From the NCBI GenBank assembly GCA_002427105.1, contig DIPM01000010.1:28195-92194 (forward strand): a DNA stretch of 64,000 bases, given 5' to 3'. The translations under genes were made by a program, and so were the position numbers. Below are positions 1 to 8,373 of the stretch, one piece after another; the first letter of the stretch is position 1, and each line of letters starts with the position of its first letter. The notes beneath the pieces are model-generated. The model saw only the letters and a program-made list of their open reading frames with translations, was not told the origin of the DNA and did no database searches. This DNA comes from Marinilabiliaceae bacterium UBA5488 (GTDB lineage: Bacteria; Bacteroidota; Bacteroidia; Bacteroidales; Marinilabiliaceae).

Positions 1-806
1 CAGTTGGCATACATCCAGTCCATTCCGTTTTCAGCAACTAAGGGCATCAAACTTTGAGTCAATTCTTCAACTGTTTCGTTGAAGGCTTCAGAAGGACTGT
101 GGCCGTTCTTTCTCAATACTTCATACTGGGCGGCAAAAATACCCTGGATAGCTCCCATTAATGTTCCGCGCTCACCTGTAAGGTCACTATATACTTCACG
201 CTGGAAGGTGGTTTCGAAGAGGTAGCCACTACCCACACCAATACCCAGAGCAATAACTCTATCCTTAGCTTTTCCGGTAGCATCCTGGAAGATAGCGTAG
301 CTCGAATTCAAGCCTCTTCCTTCAAGGAACATACGACGAAGGCTTGTACCTGAACCTTTGGGAGCAATAAGAATTACGTCAACATCTTTTGGAGGAACAA
401 TTCCTGTGCGTTCCTTGTAGGTAATACCAAATCCATGAGAAAAATAAAGTGCTTTCCCCGGTTTCAGATATTTCTGAACAGTAGGCCATACGCTGATTTG
501 TCCGGCGTCAGACAAAAGGTACTGAATTATTGTGCCTTTATCCAAAGCCTCTTCGATAGGGAAGAGAGTCTTGCCCGGAATCCAGCCGTCGGCAACAGCT
601 TTATCCCATGTTTTGGAATCTTTGCGCTGACCAACAATAACATTGAATCCATTGTCTTTCAAATTCAGAGCCTGACCGGGACCTTGAACTCCGTACCCGA
701 TAACAGCGATAACTTCATCTTTTAGCACTGTGCGTGCTTTTTCCAATGGAAACTCGTCCCTGGTAACTACATTTTCTTCGGTACCCCCGAAATTAATCTT
801 AGCCAT
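1..806 (-). CDS. ilvC: Ketol-acid reductoisomerase, 3' part beyond the window
   Basis: Catalyses the NADPH-dependent isomerisation and reduction of acetolactate or acetohydroxybutyrate, the second common step of valine/isoleucine synthesis. The frame opens with MAKINFGGTEENVV at 806 and stays open to base 1. The N-terminal Rossmann fold shows the dinucleotide-binding run VIAVIGYGVQGPGQALNLKD, followed by VGQRKDSKTW, the SDAGQ segment and a catalytic-domain stretch (GVGSGYLFETTF, then SDLTGERGTLMGAIQGIF). About 268 residues are visible, so the C-terminus lies off the left edge. It is the last visible gene of the ilvD-B-N-C operon, 47 nt after ilvN. Family assignment is secure. Confidence 0.95.
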   Translation of the reverse strand, partial: MAKINFGGTEENVVTRDEFPLEKARTVLKDEVIAVIGYGVQGPGQALNLKDNGFNVIVGQRKDSKTWDKAVADGWIPGKTLFPIEEALDKGTIIQYLLSDAGQISVWPTVQKYLKPGKALYFSHGFGITYKERTGIVPPKDVDVILIAPKGSGTSLRRMFLEGRGLNSSYAIFQDATGKAKDRVIALGIGVGSGYLFETTFQREVYSDLTGERGTLMGAIQGIFAAQYEVLRKNGHSPSEAFNETVEELTQSLMPLVAENGMDWMYAN

Positions 807-853
807 AATAGTTTTGTGTTAATTGTATTAGATATAGTGAAATTTTTAATATG

Positions 854-1402
854 CTAATTAGCCGTTAATCCATTCTTTTTACTCTCCAAATTGCGAAGAT
901 AATTATCCAGAAGTTCGTCTTTCGACTTCGTTACTGAGATTCGTCCCGAGCGTGTAAACTGCACCACTCCGTACTTATCCATCTTGTCGAAAAGCTCTTG
1001 TGTCTCATTTTGATGGCCTGTCTTCTCGATTACTGTATATTCTTTTGTTACCTCCAAAATACGTGCACCATACTCCCGCACCAGTTTTTCAATCTCATTT
1101 CCTTCGAGCAGCGTCTTGGTAGGAACTTTGTAAAGTGCCACTTCCTGATGTATTATTTCATCTTCGGTAAGGACAAAGGCTTTGATAACGTCAATGCCCT
1201 TTTCGATTTGCTTGCTTACCTTTTCTATCTCATCGCGGGTGCTGTAAACCACTATCGTAAATTTATGAACGTCGGGAAGCGCCGACATAGAAGTGGTCAA
1301 ACTCTCGATATTGAGATTGCGTCGTGTAAACACATTGGTGATTCGCGTAAGAATCCCGACGTGATTTTCCGAAAATATACTGATGGTGAATTCCTGTTTC
1401 AT
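854..1402 (-). CDS. ilvN: Acetolactate synthase small (regulatory) subunit
   Basis: Regulatory subunit of acetohydroxyacid synthase; it binds the IlvB catalytic subunit and gives valine feedback control. The N-terminus (MKQEFTISIFSENHVGILTRI) is a typical ACT domain, about residues 1-80, followed by the C-terminal small-subunit domain (VREYGARILEVTKEYTVIEKTG). The start is placed at 1402, giving 182 residues, because the ACT domain begins there. Two upstream in-frame ATGs at 1408 and 1420 add only a few non-homologous residues. It lies downstream of ilvB and upstream of ilvC in one operon, so the subunits are co-expressed. Confidence 0.92.
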   Translation of the reverse strand: MKQEFTISIFSENHVGILTRITNVFTRRNLNIESLTTSMSALPDVHKFTIVVYSTRDEIEKVSKQIEKGIDVIKAFVLTEDEIIHQEVALYKVPTKTLLEGNEIEKLVREYGARILEVTKEYTVIEKTGHQNETQELFDKMDKYGVVQFTRSGRISVTKSKDELLDNYLRNLESKKNGLTAN

Positions 1403-1441
1403 TCGCATAGCTCTTAACATTAATACTTTGTTCGAAAACTT

Positions 1442-3175
1442 CTACTCCAAACGGATATCAGATACCGAGGCTCCTGATGGAACCATTGGGAATACATTAC
1501 CCTCTTTTTCAACCACTACTTCTAACAGAAAAGCGCCATCATGGTTCACCATTCGCTGAATGGCTGCATCCAGATCTTCACGCTCGCTAACCTTTTCCGC
1601 TTCAATATGATATCCCTTAGATATCATCTGAAAATCAGGGTTGATAAGCTCTGTTGAAGCATAGCGGCTGTCGAAGAACAGCTCTTGCCACTGCCTCACC
1701 ATTCCCAGGAAGTTGTTATTTAACAGCACTATCTTGACCGGAATTTTGGTCTGAAATATAGTGCCCAACTCCTGAATGGTCATTTGCATGCCTCCATCAC
1801 CAACAAATAGGCAAACCTGACGATCGGGGGCTCCCAATTTTGCTCCCATGGCAGCAGGCAAACCAAAGCCCATTGTGCCTAGGCCGCCCGAGGTAACCAC
1901 GCTTCGAGATTGCTTAAACCTGAAATATCGGCTTGCCATCATCTGATGCTGACCTACGTCGGTCACCATAATTGCATCATCGCCAAAAGCGGTCGATACC
2001 CTGTCAACAACCTCACCCATGGTCAGACCGGGCTTTAGTGGGGCAAGCTGATGCTTTATTATACGGTCGTGTTCTATTCTGTAGCAGGCCTTAAATTCCT
2101 CAAGCCATTCGGGGAAGCTGTTAGGACTAATCTTTTGCGTCAGCAGAGGAAGCGTTTCTTTGACATCTCCCAAAACGGGAACGTCAGCATGTACGTTTTT
2201 GTTAATCTCGGCAGCATCAATTTCCAGGTGTATAACCTTTGCCTTTTGGGCATAAGTCTTTAAATCACCCGTCACCCTGTCATCAAAACGCATACCGATA
2301 GCGATAATCAGGTCGGCTTCATTGGTTTTGATATTGGGGCCGTAATTGCCATGCATCCCAAGCATCCCAACGTTTAGCGGATGGTCTGAGGGAAGAGCTG
2401 ATAAGCCAAGCAAAGTCCATGCAGCGGGAATTCCCGATTTTTCCAGAAATTCTCTCAGCTCTTGCTCGGCGCCTCCCAGGATAACGCCTTGACCAATTAG
2501 TGCCAAAGGCTTTTTTGAAAGGTTGATAAGTTGGGCGGCGGCTACAATCTGCTCTTGCTCAACATCTGGAATAGGCTTGTAGGCGCGTATATAGTTAACC
2601 GGCTCATATACATAGTCAAAAGAGGCAAATTGGGCGTCTTTGGTTATATCAAGTAAGACAGGGCCCGGGCGTCCGCTGCGGGCGATATAAAAAGCGCGCG
2701 CAATTGCATAGGGAATATCCTCAGCTTTTTTAACCTGGAAGTTCCACTTTGTAATTGGTTGTGTTACACCAACCACGTCGGTCTCCTGAAAAGCATCCGT
2801 GCCCAGGAGGGTTGAGCCGACCTGTCCGCTTATTACCACCAGAGGCGTTGAATCAATCAAAGCGTCGGCAATACCTGTTACGGCATTAGTGGCACCGGGG
2901 CCGGAAGTAACAATAGCAACTCCTACCTTACCGCTGACACGTGCATAGCCTTGAGCTGCATGTACGGCTCCCTGTTCGTGGCGCACCAACACGTGATGCA
3001 ACTCTTTTTGAACCGAATATAGTGCGTCATACACCGGCATTATTGCTCCTCCGGGATAACCAAAGATAAGGTTAACTCCCTCGTTCTGAAGCGATTTTAC
3101 AACTGCTTCTGCTCCGGTCATACGAACCGGAGTCCGGATTTTTCCTTTAATCGCTGTTTGGGATTGTGTGTCCAT
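1442..3175 (-). CDS. ilvB: Acetolactate synthase large (catalytic) subunit
   Basis: Thiamine-diphosphate enzyme condensing two pyruvates, or pyruvate with 2-ketobutyrate. Its 577 residues match the usual length. The N-terminal pyrimidine-binding domain carries the activating glutamate in LVRHEQGAVHAAQGYAR. The central FAD-type domain covers about 205-345. The C-terminal TPP domain has VGDGGMQMTIQELG and LLNNNFLGMVRQWQ, the GDG-N motif that binds the cofactor diphosphate and Mg. It precedes ilvN by 39 nt (21 nt to that gene's first upstream ATG) and follows ilvD by 38 nt. No internal defects are seen. Confidence 0.96.
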   Translation of the reverse strand: MDTQSQTAIKGKIRTPVRMTGAEAVVKSLQNEGVNLIFGYPGGAIMPVYDALYSVQKELHHVLVRHEQGAVHAAQGYARVSGKVGVAIVTSGPGATNAVTGIADALIDSTPLVVISGQVGSTLLGTDAFQETDVVGVTQPITKWNFQVKKAEDIPYAIARAFYIARSGRPGPVLLDITKDAQFASFDYVYEPVNYIRAYKPIPDVEQEQIVAAAQLINLSKKPLALIGQGVILGGAEQELREFLEKSGIPAAWTLLGLSALPSDHPLNVGMLGMHGNYGPNIKTNEADLIIAIGMRFDDRVTGDLKTYAQKAKVIHLEIDAAEINKNVHADVPVLGDVKETLPLLTQKISPNSFPEWLEEFKACYRIEHDRIIKHQLAPLKPGLTMGEVVDRVSTAFGDDAIMVTDVGQHQMMASRYFRFKQSRSVVTSGGLGTMGFGLPAAMGAKLGAPDRQVCLFVGDGGMQMTIQELGTIFQTKIPVKIVLLNNNFLGMVRQWQELFFDSRYASTELINPDFQMISKGYHIEAEKVSEREDLDAAIQRMVNHDGAFLLEVVVEKEGNVFPMVPSGASVSDIRLE

Positions 3176-3213
3176 AATATCTTGCTTAAAAGGTGGATGT
3201 ACATTACTAAAAT

Positions 3214-5058
3214 TTATTCTAACTCATCGGGCAAAATTCGGACAGCGCCCCGGTCGGCCGAGGTAACCATCCCTGCATAAGCTCTTAGCGCTTTTGAAAT
3301 AACACGCGAACGCTGTTTTGGTTTGAAGGCATCTTTAGCTTTTGCCTTTTCACGTGCCAAACGCTCTTTTATAACTTCATCGCTTACCATTATATTAATA
3401 GTACGGCCGGGTATGTCAATTTCGACCTTATCGCCATCTTCAATAATGGCTATATTGCCTCCTGCAGCTGCTTCAGGTGAAACGTGACCTATCGAAAGCC
3501 CTGAGGTCCCTCCTGAAAAGCGACCGTCGGTTACCAAGGCGCACTTCTGGCCTAAATTGCGAGATTTCAGATAAGAAGTAGGGTAGAGCATCTCCTGCAT
3601 TCCGGGTCCGCCCTTGGGCCCTTCATATCTAATAAATACCACCATGCCTTCTTTCACTTCACCTGAGAGGATGCCTTCGCTGGCGTCGTCTTGCGATTCA
3701 TATACTTTGGCAATGCCATTAAACTTGAAAATGGAGGGGTCAACACCGGCCGTTTTAACAATAGAGCCCTTGGGGGCAATATTGCCAAAGAGTACTGCCA
3801 GTCCGCCGTCTTTAAAATAAGCATGCTCAATATCACGTATGCAGCCTTGCTTGCGATCCAGGTCAAGAGTGCTATATCTGGCTTTTTGTGATGCCAAAAC
3901 CAGATTTACAAAGCCTCCGGGTGCGCTGCTATAGAGTTCTGTAGCCCTGGGCAAAGCTTTTTGGCCGACTACATCGTAGTCGGCAATGGCATCACCGAGA
4001 GTGGGATAGTCTATACGCCCAACTGTCGGGTCTATAAGTCCCCCGCGGTTTAGTTCAGCCAAAATGCCCAGTATTCCCCCCGCGCGGTTAACATCTTCAA
4101 CATGATAGACATCGTGGTTGGGGGCAACTTTGCAAAGAACCGGGACTTTGCGTGATAGAGCGTCAATATCCTTCATGCTAAAATCCACCTTAGCCTCGTG
4201 AGCAATTGCCAAAAGGTGAAGCACGGTATTGGTTGAGCCGCCCATGGCGATATCCAGGGTCATGGCATTCATAAAGGCAGCCTTGGTGGCAATGCTTCGC
4301 GGCAAGATGGAAGAGTCGCCATCCTGGTAATATTGGTAGGCAAGTTGCACTATCCTATTGGCGGCCTCCTCAAAAAGTTCTTTGCGCATAACATGCGTAG
4401 CTACTACAGTGCCATTGCCGGGAAGAGCCAAGCCCAGCGCCTCGTTCAGGCAGTTCATAGAGTTAGCCGTAAACATACCGGAGCATGAGCCGCAGGTAGG
4501 ACAGGCATTCTGCTCAACGCCTAAGAGGTAGTCGTCGTCAATAGAGTCATCGGCGGCAAGCACCATCGAGTCAACCAGGTCGAGCGAGCGACCCTCGTGC
4601 TTTCCGGCTTCCATTGGCCCGCCCGAGACGAATACAGCAGGAATATTCAGGCGCATAGCAGCCATCAACATACCTGGAGTTATCTTATCGCAATTGCTTA
4701 TGCAAATCATTGCGTCTGCCTGGTGGGCATTAACCATATATTCAACACTGTCAGCAATCAGGTCGCGCGAGGGCAGTGAGTAAAGCATGCCATCGTGTCC
4801 CATTGCAATACCGTCATCAATCGCTATTGTATTGAATTCAGCGGCAAAACAGCCCTGTTTCTCAATCATCTTTTTAACATCCTGGCCAATCTGGTGCAGA
4901 TGCGCATGACCCGGCACAAACTGAGTGAAGGAGTTGACAACGGCAATTAAAGGTCTGCCCATTTGTTCATCCTTCATGCCATTTGCGCGCCATAGACTTC
5001 TGGCTCCGGCCATGCGGCGTCCCTGAGTTGTAGTGTTGCTTCTTAATGGAATCTTCAT
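3214..5058 (-). CDS. ilvD: Dihydroxyacid dehydratase
   Basis: Iron-sulfur enzyme that dehydrates 2,3-dihydroxy acids to 2-keto acids in valine and isoleucine synthesis. Its 614 residues are full length for the IlvD/Edd family. Cluster-ligand cysteines are in CISNCDKITPGM (C119, C123) and ACPTCGSCSG (residues 185-194). The C-terminal swivelling domain contains GRFSGGTSGLSIGHVSPEAA with the catalytic serine region. It is the first structural gene after the leader peptide and attenuator at 5097-5235, so its expression should set that of the whole operon. The start ATG at 5058 is the only good candidate. Confidence 0.96.
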   Translation of the reverse strand: MKIPLRSNTTTQGRRMAGARSLWRANGMKDEQMGRPLIAVVNSFTQFVPGHAHLHQIGQDVKKMIEKQGCFAAEFNTIAIDDGIAMGHDGMLYSLPSRDLIADSVEYMVNAHQADAMICISNCDKITPGMLMAAMRLNIPAVFVSGGPMEAGKHEGRSLDLVDSMVLAADDSIDDDYLLGVEQNACPTCGSCSGMFTANSMNCLNEALGLALPGNGTVVATHVMRKELFEEAANRIVQLAYQYYQDGDSSILPRSIATKAAFMNAMTLDIAMGGSTNTVLHLLAIAHEAKVDFSMKDIDALSRKVPVLCKVAPNHDVYHVEDVNRAGGILGILAELNRGGLIDPTVGRIDYPTLGDAIADYDVVGQKALPRATELYSSAPGGFVNLVLASQKARYSTLDLDRKQGCIRDIEHAYFKDGGLAVLFGNIAPKGSIVKTAGVDPSIFKFNGIAKVYESQDDASEGILSGEVKEGMVVFIRYEGPKGGPGMQEMLYPTSYLKSRNLGQKCALVTDGRFSGGTSGLSIGHVSPEAAAGGNIAIIEDGDKVEIDIPGRTINIMVSDEVIKERLAREKAKAKDAFKPKQRSRVISKALRAYAGMVTSADRGAVRILPDELE

Positions 5059-5096
5059 CCTTGATATTATTAAAATTTTTAAAGCTCTTATTAATC

Positions 5097-5127
5097 AAAA
5101 ACCCCTCTCACCATTAAGTGAGAGGGG
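5097..5127 (-). terminator. Attenuator terminator of the ilv leader
   Basis: Read on the minus strand, a perfect 10-bp GC-rich stem (CCCCTCTCAC / GTGAGAGGGG, loop TTAATG) is followed by TTTTT at 5101-5097. It lies between the leader peptide stop and the ilvD start, 39 nt before the ATG. A terminator ahead of the first structural gene, rather than after the last, is the hallmark of attenuation. Confidence 0.88.
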
Positions 5128-5167
5128 CTTTTTAAGTTTTTATTTATATTAACTCTTTACATACCAA

Positions 5168-5182
5168 TCTCACTTCTAATGG
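5168..5182 (-). promoter_or_regulatory. Antiterminator arm overlapping the leader stop codon
   Basis: On the minus strand CCATTAGAAGTGAGA (5182-5168) is complementary to TCTCACTTAATGG (5123-5111), which is the 5' arm and loop of the terminator, with a 2-nt bulge. The same arm can pair through GAAG and GAGA with an upstream segment (5211-5220) inside the Leu codons of the leader. This gives the three mutually exclusive pairings expected of an attenuator. The structure is inferred from complementarity; no folding program was run. Confidence 0.8.
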
Positions 5183-5235
5183 TTCACCACGAGAATAATA
5201 ACGACTACGAGAAGGAGAGATGCAAAAAGTGACAT
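5176..5235 (-). CDS. ilv leader peptide (19 aa, BCAA-rich)
   Basis: Minus-strand ATG at 5235 to TAG at 5176 encodes MSLFASLLLVVVIILVVNH. Codons 7-17 are 11 consecutive codons for leucine, valine or isoleucine (L3 V3 I2 L1 V2). This is the composition expected of a sensing leader peptide for an operon making exactly these amino acids. It lies 117 nt upstream of ilvD, ahead of a terminator, and 28 nt downstream of a TACATTTG promoter box. A ribosome stalling from lack of charged Leu, Val or Ile tRNA would stop before the antiterminator arm that starts at the last codons. Confidence 0.88.
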   Translation of the reverse strand: MSLFASLLLVVVIILVVNH

Positions 5236-5263
5236 AATTCAAAATGTTTTTGTTTCTACAATG

Positions 5264-5271
5264 CAAATGTA
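5264..5271 (-). promoter_or_regulatory. Promoter -7 box for the ilv operon
   Basis: TACATTTG on the minus strand matches the Bacteroidota -7 consensus TAnnTTTG. It sits about 29 nt before the leader peptide ATG, which gives a short 5' end and fits an attenuated leader transcript. No clear TTG box is visible at -33. Confidence 0.6.
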
Positions 5272-5435
5272 TGAATTTTGTCATAAAAGTAAACATTATT
5301 ACAAAAAAAACTTTGCTAAATGTGGTATTTTTTTGTCAAATCGGTGTTTTTACTGCTGTTTTACTGTATGATTTTTTATAAATAGCTACCTCAACGATGA
5401 GAAATAAGAGCCTAATTAAGTGATTCGCTATTTTG

Positions 5436-5861
5436 CTACAAATGGATATTGTAAAGCCCTGTTGCTACAAATAATGGCATATTTCTCAATATCCAAAATG
5501 TAATTATTATTGCCAGGATTACAATAATGGCCTTTTGTCCAAACAACCTTTTCCTCCATTTTAACGCCCTTAACTCTGGTCGCTTTACTAAATCAAAGAC
5601 TATTCCTGATAATATGTAAGGAATTGACAATACAAGAATTACGTTTTCTTTTACTGCTTTGCTAATGTCAAAAGTCAAGAGATAATGAATCGCCCTTTGT
5701 GAACCACAACCCGGACATTTAAACCCTGTCAACACATAGAAGGGACATTTTGGAAAAACAACGCTGTCGTTAGGGTCATTTTGCCTATAGAGTATTGCAA
5801 GAGATGCTATAAACGCTATTGCAATACTCCATTTTATTATTTTATCATAATGAACTTGCAA
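5436..5861 (-). CDS. DUF2752 membrane protein
   Basis: A 141-residue protein with three predicted membrane segments (about 10-25, 72-90 and 110-130). It carries the DUF2752 signature: cysteines at 39, 49 and 52 in CPFYVLTGFKCPGCGSQRA, followed by a membrane helix. The biochemical function of the family is unknown. The gene overlaps the upstream GYF-CD225 gene by 17 nt, which suggests translational coupling and a shared membrane role. Family call is confident; function is unassigned. Confidence 0.8.
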   Translation of the reverse strand: MQVHYDKIIKWSIAIAFIASLAILYRQNDPNDSVVFPKCPFYVLTGFKCPGCGSQRAIHYLLTFDISKAVKENVILVLSIPYILSGIVFDLVKRPELRALKWRKRLFGQKAIIVILAIIITFWILRNMPLFVATGLYNIHL

Positions 5862-6318
5862 TGCCTAAAGCTAATAAGACAAAGTAAAGCAATATCCCTG
5901 CGATTCCTATCCAAAAACTCACTAAAGTCCATTTTTTAGCTTCTGACGAGGATTGATTTGCTCCAATAATGTCTCCTGCGAAAAACCGGGATTCTACCTT
6001 TGATGCATTTACTATCCCTGCAATGCCAAAAGGCAAACAGCAAAATAATGTCACTAATATAGACTCAACTAACCAGGTTTTGGGAGGCTTCTGATAGAGC
6101 ATAGAATTCTTATTGGCTGGAGTTGATATTGTTTTTGTTTGCGGTGGTGGAATTAATGTGAAAAGTTCAACCAGTTCATTAACAGTACCGGCAGGTTTCC
6201 AGTCGCCTAATTCTTGAAACCAGACTTTTGTCTCTCTTGTTATTCCTTTTTCTTTAAGTTCCTCAATAGTGAATGGCCCATAACTGTTCGTACCGTCTGA
6301 GTAAAAATACTTTGTCAT
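5845..6318 (-). CDS. GYF domain / CD225 (dispanin-like) membrane protein
   Basis: Residues 1-50 (YFYSDGTNSYGPFTIEELKE then VWFQELGDWKPAG) form a bacterial GYF_2 domain, a proline-rich peptide-binding fold. A short linker with PPPQTK leads to a CD225/dispanin-type pair of hydrophobic helices (about 75-98 and 127-153) with an intervening charged loop (SKVESRFFAGDIIGANQSSSEAKKW). Such architectures are common in Bacteroidota next to DUF2752 genes. The likely role is a membrane-anchored interaction or scaffold protein, which is inference. The start at 6318 follows the domain boundary. Confidence 0.82.
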   Translation of the reverse strand: MTKYFYSDGTNSYGPFTIEELKEKGITRETKVWFQELGDWKPAGTVNELVELFTLIPPPQTKTISTPANKNSMLYQKPPKTWLVESILVTLFCCLPFGIAGIVNASKVESRFFAGDIIGANQSSSEAKKWTLVSFWIGIAGILLYFVLLALGIASSL

Positions 6319-6490
6319 GTTTTATCGGTTTAGTTAAATAGTTACATTTAGAGCAGGTTCGGTTTGGCTCTACAAAAAAATACAGCAAACCACAGGTGTT
6401 TGCTATTACCAAAAGTGATATAATATTTATAATACGCTGCAAAGGATGTGAGGAATCTGACAGCGCTTTATCATTTGAGTCTTGTTGCAC
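6263..6490 (-). CDS. Possible small membrane protein, doubtful
   Basis: A 75-codon frame begins with GTG at 6490, one base after the stop of the upstream gene. It encodes one plausible transmembrane helix (INIISLLVIANTCGLLYFFV) and a CSKC pair. Against it, the last 18 codons overlap the start of the GYF gene in another frame and look random. Either a coupled small membrane protein or a chance frame in a 170-nt spacer; no family is recognised. Confidence 0.3.
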   Translation of the reverse strand: MQQDSNDKALSDSSHPLQRIINIISLLVIANTCGLLYFFVEPNRTCSKCNYLTKPIKHDKVFLLRRYEQLWAIHY

Positions 6491-6491
6491 T

Positions 6492-7289
6492 TCACTTAGA
6501 TCTTGCTTTATATTCTTCCAGCAGGGCAGTGATTTTTCGGGTTGCGCTTAAAGCGTTATCGGCAGCGCTTATTTTTAAGTGGATATTGCAGTAAATCATA
6601 AATTTGTCCAGTTCTTCTCCGCCATATCCGGAAATAGCTGCAATAATATCCCGGCCGGCGATAGCTTCCTTGTGGTCCCATAGTTTAGACTGCTGGCGTA
6701 CTTCCGGCAGCTTTGCCTTTGAGCGCTCTGTACGGTTAACTTTTGAGTAGATGAAGGAGGCAGGGCTGAACACAGCGCCCAAAGCATTCATATTGCCGGC
6801 ATCCGGTCGCTCATTGGGCGGCACTTTTGATATTCTACTGCCTATATTATTGGGTAAATGAAGGTCTATCTTTGGGCTATCATCCATATATTTTGGAAAG
6901 ATCAGCGGGTCGAGTATGCCCTGATACCCTTTTACAGTGACCTCTTTAATCATAAAGCTGTGTTGGTTAAGCTCTATTTTTATCATAGCTAAACTGTCTT
7001 GTGGCATTTCCTTCAGCACTATGGTTCTTGAATTAAAGCCCAGGGCAGCAACCCGGATAGAGTCATTGTAACTCAGTCGTAAAGAGAAATTCCCTATTTC
7101 GTCAGCTATGTAGGTGGTTATCTGCTTATAACTAGCTATTGTTGCGTGAGGAATTACGGCATTGTTGCCTTTGGCTCTGATTGAGCCTTGCCATAGCACG
7201 GTTGAGTCGGACTGCGACTTGACAGCATTAGAGAAAATAATCTGGATGCTGACAATTAGCAGAACCTTTTTGGAAATAGATGAGCGCAT
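6492..7289 (-). CDS. Secreted carboxypeptidase-regulatory-like domain protein
   Basis: A 265-residue protein with an N-terminal signal sequence (MRSSISKKVLLIVSIQIIFSNAVKSQ). A CarboxypepD_reg-like beta-sandwich follows, about residues 33-110 (IPHATIASYKQITTYIADEIGNFSLRL, broken here as a pattern of the family), of the type that precedes SusC plugs. The C-terminal half (FSPASFIYSKVNRTERSKAKL) resembles a Bacteroidota family of stand-alone periplasmic proteins of unknown function. It is the first gene of a probable minus-strand unit running into the GYF and DUF2752 genes. No enzyme motif is seen. Confidence 0.7.
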   Translation of the reverse strand: MRSSISKKVLLIVSIQIIFSNAVKSQSDSTVLWQGSIRAKGNNAVIPHATIASYKQITTYIADEIGNFSLRLSYNDSIRVAALGFNSRTIVLKEMPQDSLAMIKIELNQHSFMIKEVTVKGYQGILDPLIFPKYMDDSPKIDLHLPNNIGSRISKVPPNERPDAGNMNALGAVFSPASFIYSKVNRTERSKAKLPEVRQQSKLWDHKEAIAGRDIIAAISGYGGEELDKFMIYCNIHLKISAADNALSATRKITALLEEYKARSK

Positions 7290-7536
7290 TAATGATGGGC
7301 TTGACGTTTATAAAACACTACGACAGGCCGGATAGTTGATGGGACAAGACGCTTAAACAATAACTGTGCCTAAATGTTAGACTGTGGTTGGAATTAGGAT
7401 AGCACGGTTTTATAAAACATTAACGTTTTATTGCCCTTGCCTTATTTATATTGCAGCCAATATGCCTTAATTTTACGGCTCTAAGCCCTTTGACCATTAA
7501 TTGTGAGGTATTCGCCTTGACTATAACTATCCGCGT

Positions 7537-8343
7537 ATGCAAGAAATTATTGAAAAAGTTTGGGAGGATCGTAGTCTTCTTTCATTAAGTACGTCTCAAG
7601 AGGCGATAAAACAGGTTATTGATCTGCTGGATAAAGGCAAATTAAGGGTGGCCGAGCCGCTTGGCGAAGGCTGGAAAGTAAATGAGTGGATTAAAAAAGC
7701 CGTTATACTTTACTTTCCCATGCAAAAGATGGAGACCATTGAGCTGGGACCCTTTGAGTTTCATGATAAAATGGCTCTAAAACGTAATTACAAAGAGCTG
7801 GGAGTAAGGGTAGTGCCTCACGCCGTCGCGCGCTACGGTGCCTATGTTGCGCGCGGGGTGGTTATGATGCCGTCATATCTTAATATAGGTGCTTATGTTG
7901 ATGAAGGCACTATGGTTGATACCTGGGCCACCGTAGGTAGTTGTGCCCAGGTTGGCAAGCATGTCCATCTTAGCGGGGGTGTTGGTCTGGGGGGCGTTTT
8001 GGAACCTTTACAGGCTTCGCCTGTTATTGTTGAAGATGGTGCTTTTATAGGCTCGCGTTGTATTGTCGTTGAGGGTTGTCGGATTGGGAAGGAAGCGGTT
8101 TTGGGTGCGAATGTTGTCCTTACGGGATCGACGAAGATTATTGATGTAAGCGGTGCTAAACCAATCGAGTACAAGGGCTATGTGCCTCCCCGGTCGGTTG
8201 TGATTCCCGGCAGTTTTACAAAGCAATTTCCGGCAGGAGCTTACCAGGTTCCGGCCGCGTTGATAATAGGTCAGCGCAAAGCCTCCACGGATTTGAAGAC
8301 TTCGCTCAATGAGGCGCTTAGAGATTATGGAGTAGCAGTATAG
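7537..8343 (+). CDS. dapD: Tetrahydrodipicolinate N-succinyltransferase
   Basis: Transfers succinyl from succinyl-CoA to tetrahydrodipicolinate in lysine and meso-diaminopimelate synthesis. The 268 residues comprise an alpha-helical N-terminal domain (1-100) and a left-handed beta helix of hexapeptide repeats (about 105-230: VARYGAYVARGVVMMPSYLN, then GAYVDEGTMVDTWATVGSCA and GAFIGSRCIVVEG). The segment GGVGLGGVLEPLQASPVIVE is highly typical of DapD. The gene is monocistronic or paired with the thioesterase 30 nt downstream. Assignment is secure. Confidence 0.95.
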   Translation: MQEIIEKVWEDRSLLSLSTSQEAIKQVIDLLDKGKLRVAEPLGEGWKVNEWIKKAVILYFPMQKMETIELGPFEFHDKMALKRNYKELGVRVVPHAVARYGAYVARGVVMMPSYLNIGAYVDEGTMVDTWATVGSCAQVGKHVHLSGGVGLGGVLEPLQASPVIVEDGAFIGSRCIVVEGCRIGKEAVLGANVVLTGSTKIIDVSGAKPIEYKGYVPPRSVVIPGSFTKQFPAGAYQVPAALIIGQRKASTDLKTSLNEALRDYGVAV

Positions 8344-8373
8344 TATTAAAAGAATAAGAAATAAATTTTAGAA

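Noticed and set aside
998..1417. 139-codon plus-strand frame
   Set aside because: Antisense to ilvN, with cysteine/phenylalanine-rich shadow composition; ilvN has clear ACT-domain homology.
5059..5260. Riboswitch or T-box ahead of ilvD
   Set aside because: No T-box or riboswitch core is visible; the leader peptide with BCAA codons explains the terminator better.
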